The position numbers and the translations under genes were made by a program. The notes beneath the pieces were generated by a model that was given only the letters and a program-made list of their open reading frames with translations, did not search any database and had not been told where the DNA came from. From an uncultured Clostridia bacterium (lineage in GTDB: Bacteria > Bacillota > Clostridia > Lachnospirales > CALKRZ01), in NCBI GenBank assembly GCA_937989765.1, contig CALKRZ010000188.1, positions 1 through 32,686 of the forward strand: a stretch of 32,686 nt of DNA, written 5' to 3'. The stretch's first letter is position 1; each line of letters starts with the position of its first letter. Below are positions 24,531 through 30,940 of the stretch, piece after piece.

Positions 24531-25145
24531 CTAGTATAGCATCCGAGCCAAAGGCCCTTTTTCATTTAGATAAGGCTGTAGTTCATATACGGAAATAGGG
24601 AAATAGGGAAAGCCAAATGCGTAGGGGGTAATTTCATAGAGTTGGAAATATAGAACAAGTGATTTATCAGCAATATAAAAATCTTGATCTGGACGAATAC
24701 GATTAAATTCGCCTAGGAGATAAATATTGCGTTCCTTGATCTTGCGCTGTACAATGTCTGATAAGATCTGTACATAATCAACCCCAGGTTTAAAAAGTTG
24801 CTCCAGTGTAAGGATGTTACCCGTCTGTATATCCATCGTCAAAGAACGGATAAGCCGCAGTCCGTGGGCGCCCCCTGCATAGGCATCTAGGATCAAAGAC
24901 AGACTGAGAATCCCCTTTTCATTCGTCTTGATTTCAAAAGAACCATCTAGATCAGTTTTAGGATTTTCATAATACCCTTGTTCTCTGATCATAGTATTGA
25001 GCACATTCATGATCGCTGTATTTATACGCTCCTGTGCAGAAGGATTTTCAAGCCCTGTTATGACAGGATAGGTAATATCCAAGCGAGGACGATTCATCCT
25101 CCTAGTATTAATCTGTACGGGCAGTTGTACGCCATATACACTCAC
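24531..25145 (-). CDS. DUF4163/DUF3298 (RsiV-like) protein without membrane anchor
   Basis: About 204 residues. The N-terminal part resembles DUF4163 (LDITYPVITGL, then NTAIMNVLNTMI). The C-terminal part has the DUF3298 hallmark YAGGAHG followed by DIQTGNILTLEQLFKPG. These domains form the extracellular part of RsiV anti-sigma factors and of the PdaC deacetylase N-terminus. Here there is neither a signal peptide nor a membrane helix. GTG at 25145 is chosen because AAGGAGATGG precedes it; longer frames lack a site. Three TTTGCATG/CATGCAAA motifs lie upstream. Function unknown; cytosolic location is inferred from the missing signal. Confidence 0.8.
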   Translation of the reverse strand: MSVYGVQLPVQINTRRMNRPRLDITYPVITGLENPSAQERINTAIMNVLNTMIREQGYYENPKTDLDGSFEIKTNEKGILSLSLILDAYAGGAHGLRLIRSLTMDIQTGNILTLEQLFKPGVDYVQILSDIVQRKIKERNIYLLGEFNRIRPDQDFYIADKSLVLYFQLYEITPYAFGFPYFPISVYELQPYLNEKGPLARMLY

Positions 25146-25298
25146 AGGTATCCATCTCCTTACATACATAAAAGTAGACATGCAAAAAACATGCAAAAGG
25201 ATTATTCTGCCACATGCGCTGTTATTTTGTTTGCATGCCCTATATCCATATATAGTATTCGGGTATAGGATATTATGTTCGTTGTCATTTGCGTATTT

Positions 25299-25427
25299 CT
25301 AAAGAATAGAGTGTGAGCCAAGTTTTTTTAAAAGAAATGCCTCTTTATGCAGAATAAAAAAGTTTGTAAAACTTTCAAATGTAAATTCATCTAAAGAATC
25401 TATGTCATCTGATATTAATTTAACCAT
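25299..25427 (-). CDS. Possible 42-residue protein
   Basis: A short open frame beginning MVKLISDDIDSLDEF and ending KKLGSHSIL. The only ribosome-like sequence (GGGAG) lies 11 nt upstream, inside a hairpin. The frame is the same as that of the Cys/His-rich gene upstream after its stop codon. The composition looks protein-like, but there is no family match that I recognise. It could be a remnant; low confidence. Confidence 0.28.
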   Translation of the reverse strand: MVKLISDDIDSLDEFTFESFTNFFILHKEAFLLKKLGSHSIL

Positions 25428-25429
25428 AC

Positions 25430-25535
25430 GACATAAGTCTCCCACTTCTATAAGTGAGGGATAAACTTCCAAGATCCGTGGGAGTTCAAGCTCCGACGGA
25501 TGGTTAATAAACTGTAGCGTAGAGGAGGTTTATTC
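25430..25535. repeat. Three adjacent hairpins (IS200/IS605-end-like or structured RNA)
   Basis: Successive inverted repeats. The first is TCCCACTT-cta-TAAGTGAGGGA. The second is ATCCGT-g-GGAG-ttcaag-CTCC-g-ACGGAT. The third is AATAAAC...GTTTATT around GTAGCGTAGAGG. The GTGGGAGTTCAAG wording recalls right ends of IS200/IS605-type elements, but no transposase or TnpB gene is present. It could be a relic end or a small structured RNA. Confidence 0.4.
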
Positions 25536-25673
25536 CCTTTGACAAAAGCATGAAGGTATTTCACCATACTTTAAATTCTTTTTTATACAAGGATCGCAAC
25601 CATCTGAATGGGTGCTAGGATGATTTTTACATTGGTGTTCAGGACAATTACAAAAATGATGATTTTCAGACAT
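25530..25673 (-). CDS. Cys/His-rich 47-residue protein, likely zinc-binding (DUF6485-like)
   Basis: This gene is easily missed because of its size. The ATG at 25673 has AAAGGAG 8 nt upstream. The product begins MSENHHFCNCPEHQCKNHPS and continues with SDGCDPCI, then NLKYGEIPSCFCQRE. It has seven cysteines and five histidines in 47 residues, in C-x-C, C-x2-C and C-x-C pairs. The pattern C..CI-x(n)-N/Y-x-GEIPSCF resembles the small DUF6485 family of clostridia, judged from memory. A metal-binding (zinc) fold is likely; the function is unknown. Its stop codon lies in the third hairpin of the 25430-25535 cluster. Confidence 0.65.
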   Translation of the reverse strand: MSENHHFCNCPEHQCKNHPSTHSDGCDPCIKKNLKYGEIPSCFCQRE

Positions 25674-25737
25674 AAGAACAACTCCTTTGAGGTATATGTG
25701 ATTTTGTAAGTTATAAAAAAGTAGATCAAAGCGTTAT

Positions 25738-25905
25738 TTAGGAAATGAGATCAACGATAGATGCTATAAACCATAAAAATATGATAAATAGGAGCATATT
25801 GCCTGCAAGTTTAAAAATACGATATTGCTTAGGGTGATTTATTATGAAACCAAAGCAGAATAAAATAATAAGTAAAATAACTAATGGAATCAAATCAGAA
25901 AGCAT
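25738..25905 (-). CDS. 55-residue membrane protein
   Basis: ATG at 25905 with an excellent CGGAGG site 8 nt upstream. The product has two hydrophobic segments, one near residues 5-22 starting LIPLVILLIILFCFGFI and one near 36-54. A basic loop NHPKQYRIFK separates them, forming a helical hairpin. I do not recognise a family. It precedes the Cys/His-rich gene by 64 nt on the same strand and may be co-transcribed. It is too short for confident homology, but the ribosome site and clean two-helix pattern support a real gene. Confidence 0.55.
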   Translation of the reverse strand: MLSDLIPLVILLIILFCFGFIINHPKQYRIFKLAGNMLLFIIFLWFIASIVDLIS

Positions 25906-26170
25906 ATAAATTACCTCCGTACCAAATATAAGATAAATAAGTAAATGACTAAGAGATAAAGTAAGCTACTTCTTTTTTTAGCTAAACAAAAATAAGGAAA
26001 AAACCATTCTAGCAACTGTATGAGAATTATATCATAGTGTGACATACAAAAATATAAAAATGATGTACTAAAAGTTGTGTGGATCAAGAGCATAGTGATA
26101 TTGATCCACACAAGGGTAAAAGAAGTGCTTGTATAATAGATAGTAAGATAGCTAAGGAGTGTACCATACC
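25906..26170. other. Gene-poor spacer with a 13-bp inverted repeat
   Basis: Upstream of the small membrane protein gene. A hydrophobic open frame on the minus strand (25911-26198) lacks a ribosome site. The clearest feature is TTGTGTGGATCAA (26075-26087) with its exact complement at 26101-26113 around a 13-nt spacer. Each arm holds a one-mismatch DnaA box (TGTGGATCA). Confidence 0.45.
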
Positions 26171-26199
26171 TTGACGGTAGGTATAAAAAAAGATACAAT
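26171..26199 (+). promoter_or_regulatory. Promoter of the B12 riboswitch operon
   Basis: TTGACG (26171-26176), 17 bp, TACAAT (26194-26199): near-consensus sigma-A type. Transcription would start about 26206, roughly 15 nt before the riboswitch core. Confidence 0.75.
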
Positions 26200-26215
26200 A
26201 ATATAAATACTAATA

Positions 26216-26360
26216 ATTTTTCGGTGTTAGGGAAAGTGGTGAAATTCCACTACAGTCCCCGCTACTGTCAGTACGGACAAAGGCCTACGAATGATCCACT
26301 GAGCATATGCTTGGGAAGGAAGGCACTAGGAGGAAGTACAAGTCAGGATACCTGCCCGAA
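26216..26360 (+). ncRNA. Cobalamin (B12) riboswitch
   Basis: The aptamer landmarks appear in order: GGTG...AGGGAA, GGTGAAATTCCACTACAG, the B12 box CCCGCTACTGT, a GATCCACTGAGCATATGCTTG arm with GGGAAGG, and the closing GTCAGGATACCTGCC. In the family, binding of adenosylcobalamin or related corrinoids turns off the downstream gene. It controls the lipoprotein-ECF operon starting at 26796 and is the key evidence that the operon concerns corrinoids. Confidence 0.95.
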
Positions 26361-26365
26361 TTTAA

Positions 26366-26492
26366 GGCAACTTCAAAAAAAACTTTGCAATCTGCTGGTC
26401 TATTTTGCGTCATACTTCGTCAGCGGAACCTGCTTTCTTGTCTGACACAAAATATCCTCAGCATCTTTGCAAAGTTTTTTCTTTCATTTGCC
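26366..26492. repeat. Palindromic dispersed repeat family A, copy 1
   Basis: A 127-bp imperfect inverted repeat. GGCAA at the left end and TTGCC at the right end frame ACTTTGCAA...TTGCAAAGT, and the interior arms (GGTCTATTTTGCGTCA versus TGACACAAAATATCC) also pair. A second copy with the same arms is at 28050-28196. This copy lies between the riboswitch aptamer and its terminator. Confidence 0.8.
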
Positions 26493-26499
26493 TAGATTT

Positions 26500-26579
26500 C
26501 TGCCCCTCGGAGGAAAGGTGCAGAGGTTTTTTCATGGTGTATAAAACCCACATGGAGCTACCTCTGTGTGGGTTTTTTT
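26500..26579 (+). terminator. Riboswitch expression platform and terminator
   Basis: The terminator AAAACCCACA (26543-26552) pairs with TGTGGGTTTT (26567-26576), followed by more T. CAGAGGT (26521-26527) is complementary to ACCTCTG (26560-26566) in the terminator loop and could form a competing structure. An upstream CTGC...GCAG hairpin (26500-26523) followed by AGGTTTTTT may be a first terminator. Confidence 0.75.
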
Positions 26580-26627
26580 GTATGTATTCTATGCAAAATG
26601 TTTAGAAACTAAACACTACTCACAGGC

Positions 26628-26823
26628 TGTGGATAAAACTGTGGATAATAATTCGTGAGAATTGTGAATGAAAAATAAAATGAGCAGCAAAAAAAATAGG
26701 GAAAGAGGGACAAGGCTAGGATAGTGGATATGTGGGTTGTTTTGTGGATAACTATGGGGAAAGTGATAAGAATTGTGGATGGAGTGGAAAAAAACATGAA
26801 AACAGTGAAAATGCTGTGGATAA
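26628..26823 (+). other. Cluster of DnaA boxes before and into the lipoprotein gene
   Basis: Exact TGTGGATAA 9-mers occur at 26628-26636, 26640-26648, 26743-26751 and 26815-26823, all in the same orientation. A TGTGGATGG relative lies at 26774. TGTGGATAA is the complement of the DnaA consensus TTATCCACA. The first two are 12 bp apart; the last is inside the signal-peptide codons. Confidence 0.75.
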
Positions 26824-27740
26824 TGATATGTTTTATACTTGTAGGCTGTCAAAATCCTGACCACGGAGTGATCCAAAAAGGGAAACTCTTGATTACACAG
26901 GATTTTGGAGGACAGCCACTAGAAAACATAGAAGTAGAATTTGCCAAAGGAGATAGTGTCCTAGAAATAGTACAGCAGTATGCGCAAGTAGAAACCGCGT
27001 ATGATGGAGGATTTGTCAACAGTATCAATGGCATAGGTTCGCTCTATACGCACCAACAGCAAAAGGATAAAAAAGATTGGTTTTATTATATCAATGGCAT
27101 TCAAGGTCATATTGGTTCTGATGACTATCTACCACAGTCAGGAGATGTACTGTGGTGGGATTACCGTAGTTGGGAAGGGGAAGTCATGGCGCAAGCCGTG
27201 ATCGGTGCATATCCACAACCTTTTGTAGGGGGGTATCATAACAAAAACAATCCCACAGTGATACTGTATTCCACAGGGAGAAAAGATACCGCGCAAGAAC
27301 TCATCCACAGCCTGAAGAAGCAGGGCGTACAGCAAATAGATGCGAAACCCCTAGACGGACAATATATCGCCAAAAAGAAGAACAAATTGATCATCCTAGG
27401 CACGTGGGAAGAACTAATGCAGATAAAAGAACTACAAGACATCTATGCACATAGTAGACAGACAGGATTGTTTTTTCAGGTAGAAAAAGATCATATAGTT
27501 GCCTTAGACGCCACAAGACAGTCAATGGGTAAATATCCAAAGGCTGGGATCATCGCTGCCACAGCCACAGGTTTTGGAGATCCCCACCCGATCTGGTTCA
27601 TTACTGGAATAGATGAAGAAAGTGTACGCGCTGCCTTAGATATTCTTCTGGATCAGCCAGAAGTCCTCCAAGGTAAAACAGGTGTATTGATACAAGGAGA
27701 GGAGATCATCCCAATTCCTATTCCCATCAAAGAGCCGTAG
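26796..27740 (+). CDS. Lipoprotein with transcobalamin-like DUF4430 domain
   Basis: 314 residues from the ATG at 26796 (GGAGTGG upstream). A short signal ends in lipobox LVGC, with lipid cysteine 18. Residues about 30-126 look like DUF4430, the domain related to the C-terminal beta domain of intrinsic factor and transcobalamin. GDSVLEIVQQYA, DWFYYINGI (94-102) and GDVLWWDYRSW (116-126) are the recognisable parts. The remaining 190 residues form an alpha/beta domain I cannot name (TVILYSTGRKDTAQELI, IIAATATGFGDPHPIWFITG). It is the first gene after the B12 riboswitch, so it is probably a surface corrinoid-binding protein for the ECF importer encoded downstream. Confidence 0.82.
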   Translation: MKTVKMLWIMICFILVGCQNPDHGVIQKGKLLITQDFGGQPLENIEVEFAKGDSVLEIVQQYAQVETAYDGGFVNSINGIGSLYTHQQQKDKKDWFYYINGIQGHIGSDDYLPQSGDVLWWDYRSWEGEVMAQAVIGAYPQPFVGGYHNKNNPTVILYSTGRKDTAQELIHSLKKQGVQQIDAKPLDGQYIAKKKNKLIILGTWEELMQIKELQDIYAHSRQTGLFFQVEKDHIVALDATRQSMGKYPKAGIIAATATGFGDPHPIWFITGIDEESVRAALDILLDQPEVLQGKTGVLIQGEEIIPIPIPIKEP

Positions 27741-27743
27741 TGT

Positions 27744-28030
27744 CGTATATACGATAAACGCAAGACAGTACTTGCAAGTTTTCGCTAAAGGAAATATTTC
27801 ATTTTCATAGTGTTCTGGTCGCTGGGGTTATAGATGCCCTGAGTGAATACGCATTATTTTTATTGCGTGTAAGCGGATGGATATCACCATACCGTCCACA
27901 ACGGCTGCCGAAGTTCGCTTCGTTCTAGTATATAGCAAGAAGCTCCACGAACTCTATTCAAATTGAAATATCTCCTTTCGCTTAGGCTATCTGCTATAGT
28001 GTGGCTTGCGTTTACGCTTATGATATACGA
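27744..28030. repeat. Dispersed repeat family B, copy 1 (inverted-repeat element)
   Basis: The left arm (about 27744-27810: CGTATAT, TAAACGCAAG, AAAGGAAATATTTCA) recurs inverted as the right arm (about 27961-28030; on the minus strand CGTATAT, TAAACGCAAG, AAAGGAGATATTTCA). The interior of about 150 bp is not coding. A related arm lies at 6187-6240. Confidence 0.6.
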
Positions 28031-28040
28031 GTATACGTTT

Positions 28041-28049
28041 TGTGGATAA
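28041..28049 (+). other. Single exact DnaA box
   Basis: TGTGGATAA directly abuts the left end of the family A repeat copy 2, in the same orientation as the boxes at 26628-26823. Confidence 0.55.
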
Positions 28050-28196
28050 GGCATCTTCAAAAAAACTTTGCAATATGATGGTCTATTTTGTGCCATACTT
28101 CGTTGTCAGAAGCGCTTGGTAAGACCATGGAACCTTACGCTTTGTCTGATACAAAATATCCTCATCCTCTTGCAAAATTATTTTCTTTCAGATACT
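28050..28196. repeat. Palindromic dispersed repeat family A, copy 2
   Basis: It begins GGCATCTTC and continues with ACTTTGCAAT, TGGTCTATTTTG and CATACTTCGT, matching the left arm of copy 1 (26366 onward) at most positions. The right half (GTCTGATACAAAATATCCTC, CTTGCAAAATTATTTTCTTT) matches the right arm of copy 1. The loop region differs. Confidence 0.78.
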
Positions 28197-28217
28197 TCAC
28201 TGAAAAGTATGTATGTA

Positions 28218-28346
28218 GTGGGAAGGCAAGTAGATAATCTGGAAACAACTGCAACAAAGGAGCGCGTCCAAAATTTTCAGCTACACTTCTCACTTGCACA
28301 AGTGCGATTTTGCAGTTGTTGGAAGAATATCTACTTGCCTTCCCAC
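28218..28346. repeat. 129-bp palindromic element
   Basis: GTGGGAAGGCAAGTAGATA (28218-28236) is exactly complementary to 28328-28346. AACAACTGCAA (28244-28254) is exactly complementary to 28310-28320. The centre contains CACTTG-CA-CAAGTG. It could fold into a very stable hairpin just before ecfT. Confidence 0.85.
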
Positions 28347-28412
28347 GGAAGTCTTCTATTCATTTTGTGTAGACGTACGTAAGACCAAGTATTCTTAAGA
28401 TAGGAGTATCCC

Positions 28413-29297
28413 ATGAAATCATATAAAAATCACTCGTTCGCTATTATTCTGTATACGATCGTCCTATCCACACTGGCTCTTTTGTATAACAATCCTCTAT
28501 ATCTTGGGTGCATCTTTTGTATCACGGGTATTATGATCATCCGACAAAGACAGTTAGCTCCATGGGGGAAATTTCTCCTTTTTTCGCTCACTATGGTCTT
28601 GTTTTATACCTTATGCAATCCTTTGTTTTCTTCTAGTGGCAGTACCATACTATGGCGTAGTGGCAGAGTACCGATCATCGGCAGGATTCGCATCACCCTA
28701 GAAGCACTCCTATATGGCATGACGATGGGGGGCAAGCTCATTACGATAGGGAGTATATTTTATCTATATAATGCTTGGATGGACACAGACCAAGCCCTCT
28801 CCTTTTTTTCTAGATTTGCAGATCGTTCGGCACTTTTATTTACGATGACCGTGTCTTTATTTCCAAGATTGAAAAGAGAGGCACTAGAAGTAGGAGATAT
28901 CATGCGAGCAAGAGGGGCTTCTATACAACAGGGGAGTCTATTCACTAGGATCAAGGCGGTGTATCCGATGTGGAAAGTGCTTCTGATCACAGCCCTAGAA
29001 GGCTCACTAGATATGGCAGAAGCCATGGAAGCACGAGGTTACGGCATAGGAAGACGAACTAGGTACCAGACAGAAATCATAGCACCCTCTGATAGAGCAC
29101 TCATAGGATGCACGCTGATTCTCCTTGTTTTGGGAATCATGAGCCTAGGGTATGGCTCAGGCAATATGACATTTTATCCTGTGATCACGGGCAGCTATAT
29201 ACCGTGGGATCTTTGGTGGCTCATGGGTATGATGGGAGTAGGTATCATAGGGGCGGCTGCATACTCCGTCCCTACAGGAAAAGAGGAATGGTCATGA
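28413..29297 (+). CDS. ecfT: ECF transporter transmembrane component EcfT
   Basis: 294 residues. Several membrane helices are followed by a cytosolic coupling region with the two signature Ala-Arg-Gly motifs, MRARGAS (ARG at 166-168) and MEARGYG (ARG at 207-209). These motifs dock into the grooves of the ATPase subunits. More membrane helices complete the C-terminus. EcfT couples ATP hydrolysis to toppling of the substrate-binding S subunit. The start is an ATG after TAGGAG. The ATPase gene begins within its last codons (ATGA overlap). It is more divergent at the N-terminus than group-II EcfT proteins, as expected for a dedicated transporter. Confidence 0.9.
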   Translation: MKSYKNHSFAIILYTIVLSTLALLYNNPLYLGCIFCITGIMIIRQRQLAPWGKFLLFSLTMVLFYTLCNPLFSSSGSTILWRSGRVPIIGRIRITLEALLYGMTMGGKLITIGSIFYLYNAWMDTDQALSFFSRFADRSALLFTMTVSLFPRLKREALEVGDIMRARGASIQQGSLFTRIKAVYPMWKVLLITALEGSLDMAEAMEARGYGIGRRTRYQTEIIAPSDRALIGCTLILLVLGIMSLGYGSGNMTFYPVITGSYIPWDLWWLMGMMGVGIIGAAAYSVPTGKEEWS

Positions 29298-30940
29298 AAG
29301 CACTACAGCTCAAAGAGGTAACATATCTATACCCTGGGGAGACTAAAAAGGCGCTAGATGAAGTAAATCTGACGGTCTTACAAGGTGAGTTTATCTTGAT
29401 ACTAGGGCCTTCGGGCTGCGGCAAATCCACTTTGATTCGAGCTATGAATGGTCTTGTTCCACAGTTTTATGGTGGCACGATAGGAGGGCAGATCCTATAT
29501 CTAGATCAAGAAGTATATACCTATCCCAAGCATCAACTACTAGGTGAGATCGGCATGGTGTTCCAAGATCCAGAAAAGCAGATGGTGATGAATACTGTAG
29601 AACGGGAAGTGGCATTTGGTCTAGAAAATCTAGGGATTGCACCGAAAGAGATGAAAAAAAGAGTCATGGAAGTGTTAAGCTATCTGGGGCTTTTGCCACT
29701 GCGGCATAGGGAACTTCATACCCTTTCAGGGGGAGAAAAACAAAAAACAGCCTTGGCGGCGGCTTTGGTTATGAAGCCCACAGTACTACTTCTAGATGAA
29801 CCTACTTCACAGCTTGATCCTACTGCGGCAGAGGAGCTGCTGCATATTTTACATCAGGTCAATCAGGAAGTAGGGATCACCATAGTCTTACTAGAACAGC
29901 GGATGGATAGATGTTTTGTGAGTGCAGATCGCATCATATATATGGAAGAGGGGCGCATTTCTAGGGATACCATTCCTAGAGAGTTTGTCCAGTGGGCAGC
30001 CCAAAAGCGTACCGCTTGGATGCCTCCTGTAGCAAAACTTTTTAAAGATCAAGAAATAGATTCTCTCCCCTTGACAGTGAAAGAAGGTCGGGAGAAACTC
30101 ATAGGCAAAACAATACCCACGATCACGAGATCACCATGCACAGCGCCGTCTACTACCCCAGTCTTGCGACTGACAGAGGTAAGCTTTGGCTATCCCAAAT
30201 ACCCGCTAGCACTAGATAAGACATCCATACAGTGTACACAAGGGGAGTTTATCTGTGTACTCGGTGCCAATGGAGCAGGCAAAAGCACCCTGCTAAAGCT
30301 CATGGCAGGACTTATAAAGCCTGTGGGAGGTAAGATCGAGCTATTGGGGCAGGTACTTTCTCGCTATCATCCTCAAGAAGTGCCTAAGATCGTAGGATAT
30401 CTGGGACAAAATCCGGGACATTATCTATTTCATGATACCCTAGAGGAAGAATGGGCGTATACCCTAGCACTTTTGGGTATTACGAGTAGGACTTCTATAC
30501 AAGACATAGGCGCATTACTCCATCTACAACATCGTATGCAGCATAATCCACGAGACCTCAGTGGGGGAGAACGGCAGCGGGCGGCATTAGGGAGCATTCT
30601 AGTAGTAGACCCTCAAATACTCCTGCTCGATGAGCCGACGCGGGGGATCGATCCGATACTCAAAATAGAACTAGGGGATTTTCTGCAAAAACAGCAGCAA
30701 CAGGGCAAAACCATTCTGATGGTCACCCATGATATAGAATTTGCAGCCACCTACAGTCAGCGGATTATTCTGCTCATAGACGGTATGGTGGTAGCAGATG
30801 GTCTCAAAGAAGAGGTACTAGATGGAGGACTTTTTTACTCCCCTCAAGTCAATAAAGTATTTTATGGAATTACCTCGGGCGTGGTGACAGTAGAGCAGGG
30901 CGTAGCACTTTTGGATACCATGAAGGAGGTGGGAGGATGA
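29294..30940 (+). CDS. ecfA: Fused double ATPase of the ECF transporter (EcfA-EcfA')
   Basis: 548 residues holding two complete ABC ATPase domains in one chain. Domain 1 has Walker A GPSGCGKST (38-46), signature LSGGE (144-148) and Walker B VLLLDEP (164-170). Domain 2 has Walker A GANGAGKST (324-332), LSGGE (422-426) and ILLLDEP (442-448). In domain 1 the H-loop position reads E-Q-R (Q202), whereas domain 2 keeps T-H-D, so the two sites are probably unequal. The ATG at 29294 overlaps the ecfT stop (ATGA) and follows GAGG by 7 nt. The open frame extends upstream but without a ribosome site. It powers the importer. Confidence 0.93.
   Translation: MKALQLKEVTYLYPGETKKALDEVNLTVLQGEFILILGPSGCGKSTLIRAMNGLVPQFYGGTIGGQILYLDQEVYTYPKHQLLGEIGMVFQDPEKQMVMNTVEREVAFGLENLGIAPKEMKKRVMEVLSYLGLLPLRHRELHTLSGGEKQKTALAAALVMKPTVLLLDEPTSQLDPTAAEELLHILHQVNQEVGITIVLLEQRMDRCFVSADRIIYMEEGRISRDTIPREFVQWAAQKRTAWMPPVAKLFKDQEIDSLPLTVKEGREKLIGKTIPTITRSPCTAPSTTPVLRLTEVSFGYPKYPLALDKTSIQCTQGEFICVLGANGAGKSTLLKLMAGLIKPVGGKIELLGQVLSRYHPQEVPKIVGYLGQNPGHYLFHDTLEEEWAYTLALLGITSRTSIQDIGALLHLQHRMQHNPRDLSGGERQRAALGSILVVDPQILLLDEPTRGIDPILKIELGDFLQKQQQQGKTILMVTHDIEFAATYSQRIILLIDGMVVADGLKEEVLDGGLFYSPQVNKVFYGITSGVVTVEQGVALLDTMKEVGG

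Larger units (their letters stand above)
27741..28412. other. 672-bp gene-free stretch inside the operon filled with palindromic repeats
   Basis: Three inverted-repeat elements lie head to tail: 27744-28030 (family B), 28050-28196 (family A) and 28218-28346 (a 129-bp palindrome). An exact DnaA box sits at 28041. No promoter-like pair or gene is convincing. The open frame at 28068-28382 is only the repeat read through. Whether the upstream riboswitch still controls the genes downstream depends on read-through of these hairpins. Confidence 0.65.

Noticed and set aside
25911-26198. 95-residue hydrophobic minus-strand frame
   Set aside because: No ribosome site at any start, low-complexity AT-rich coding, and it overlaps the B12 promoter. 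Its stop abuts the ribosome site of the 55-residue gene, but this alone is not enough.
26224-26605. Three overlapping short plus-strand frames
   Set aside because: They lie within the cobalamin riboswitch, the palindromic repeat and the terminator, which explain the sequence.
28068-28382. 104-residue plus-strand frame
   Set aside because: It reads through two palindromic repeats and has no ribosome site.
29108-29293. N-terminal extension of the fused ECF ATPase
   Set aside because: It overlaps the end of ecfT in another frame with no ribosome site; the ATGA overlap at 29294-29297 is the natural start.
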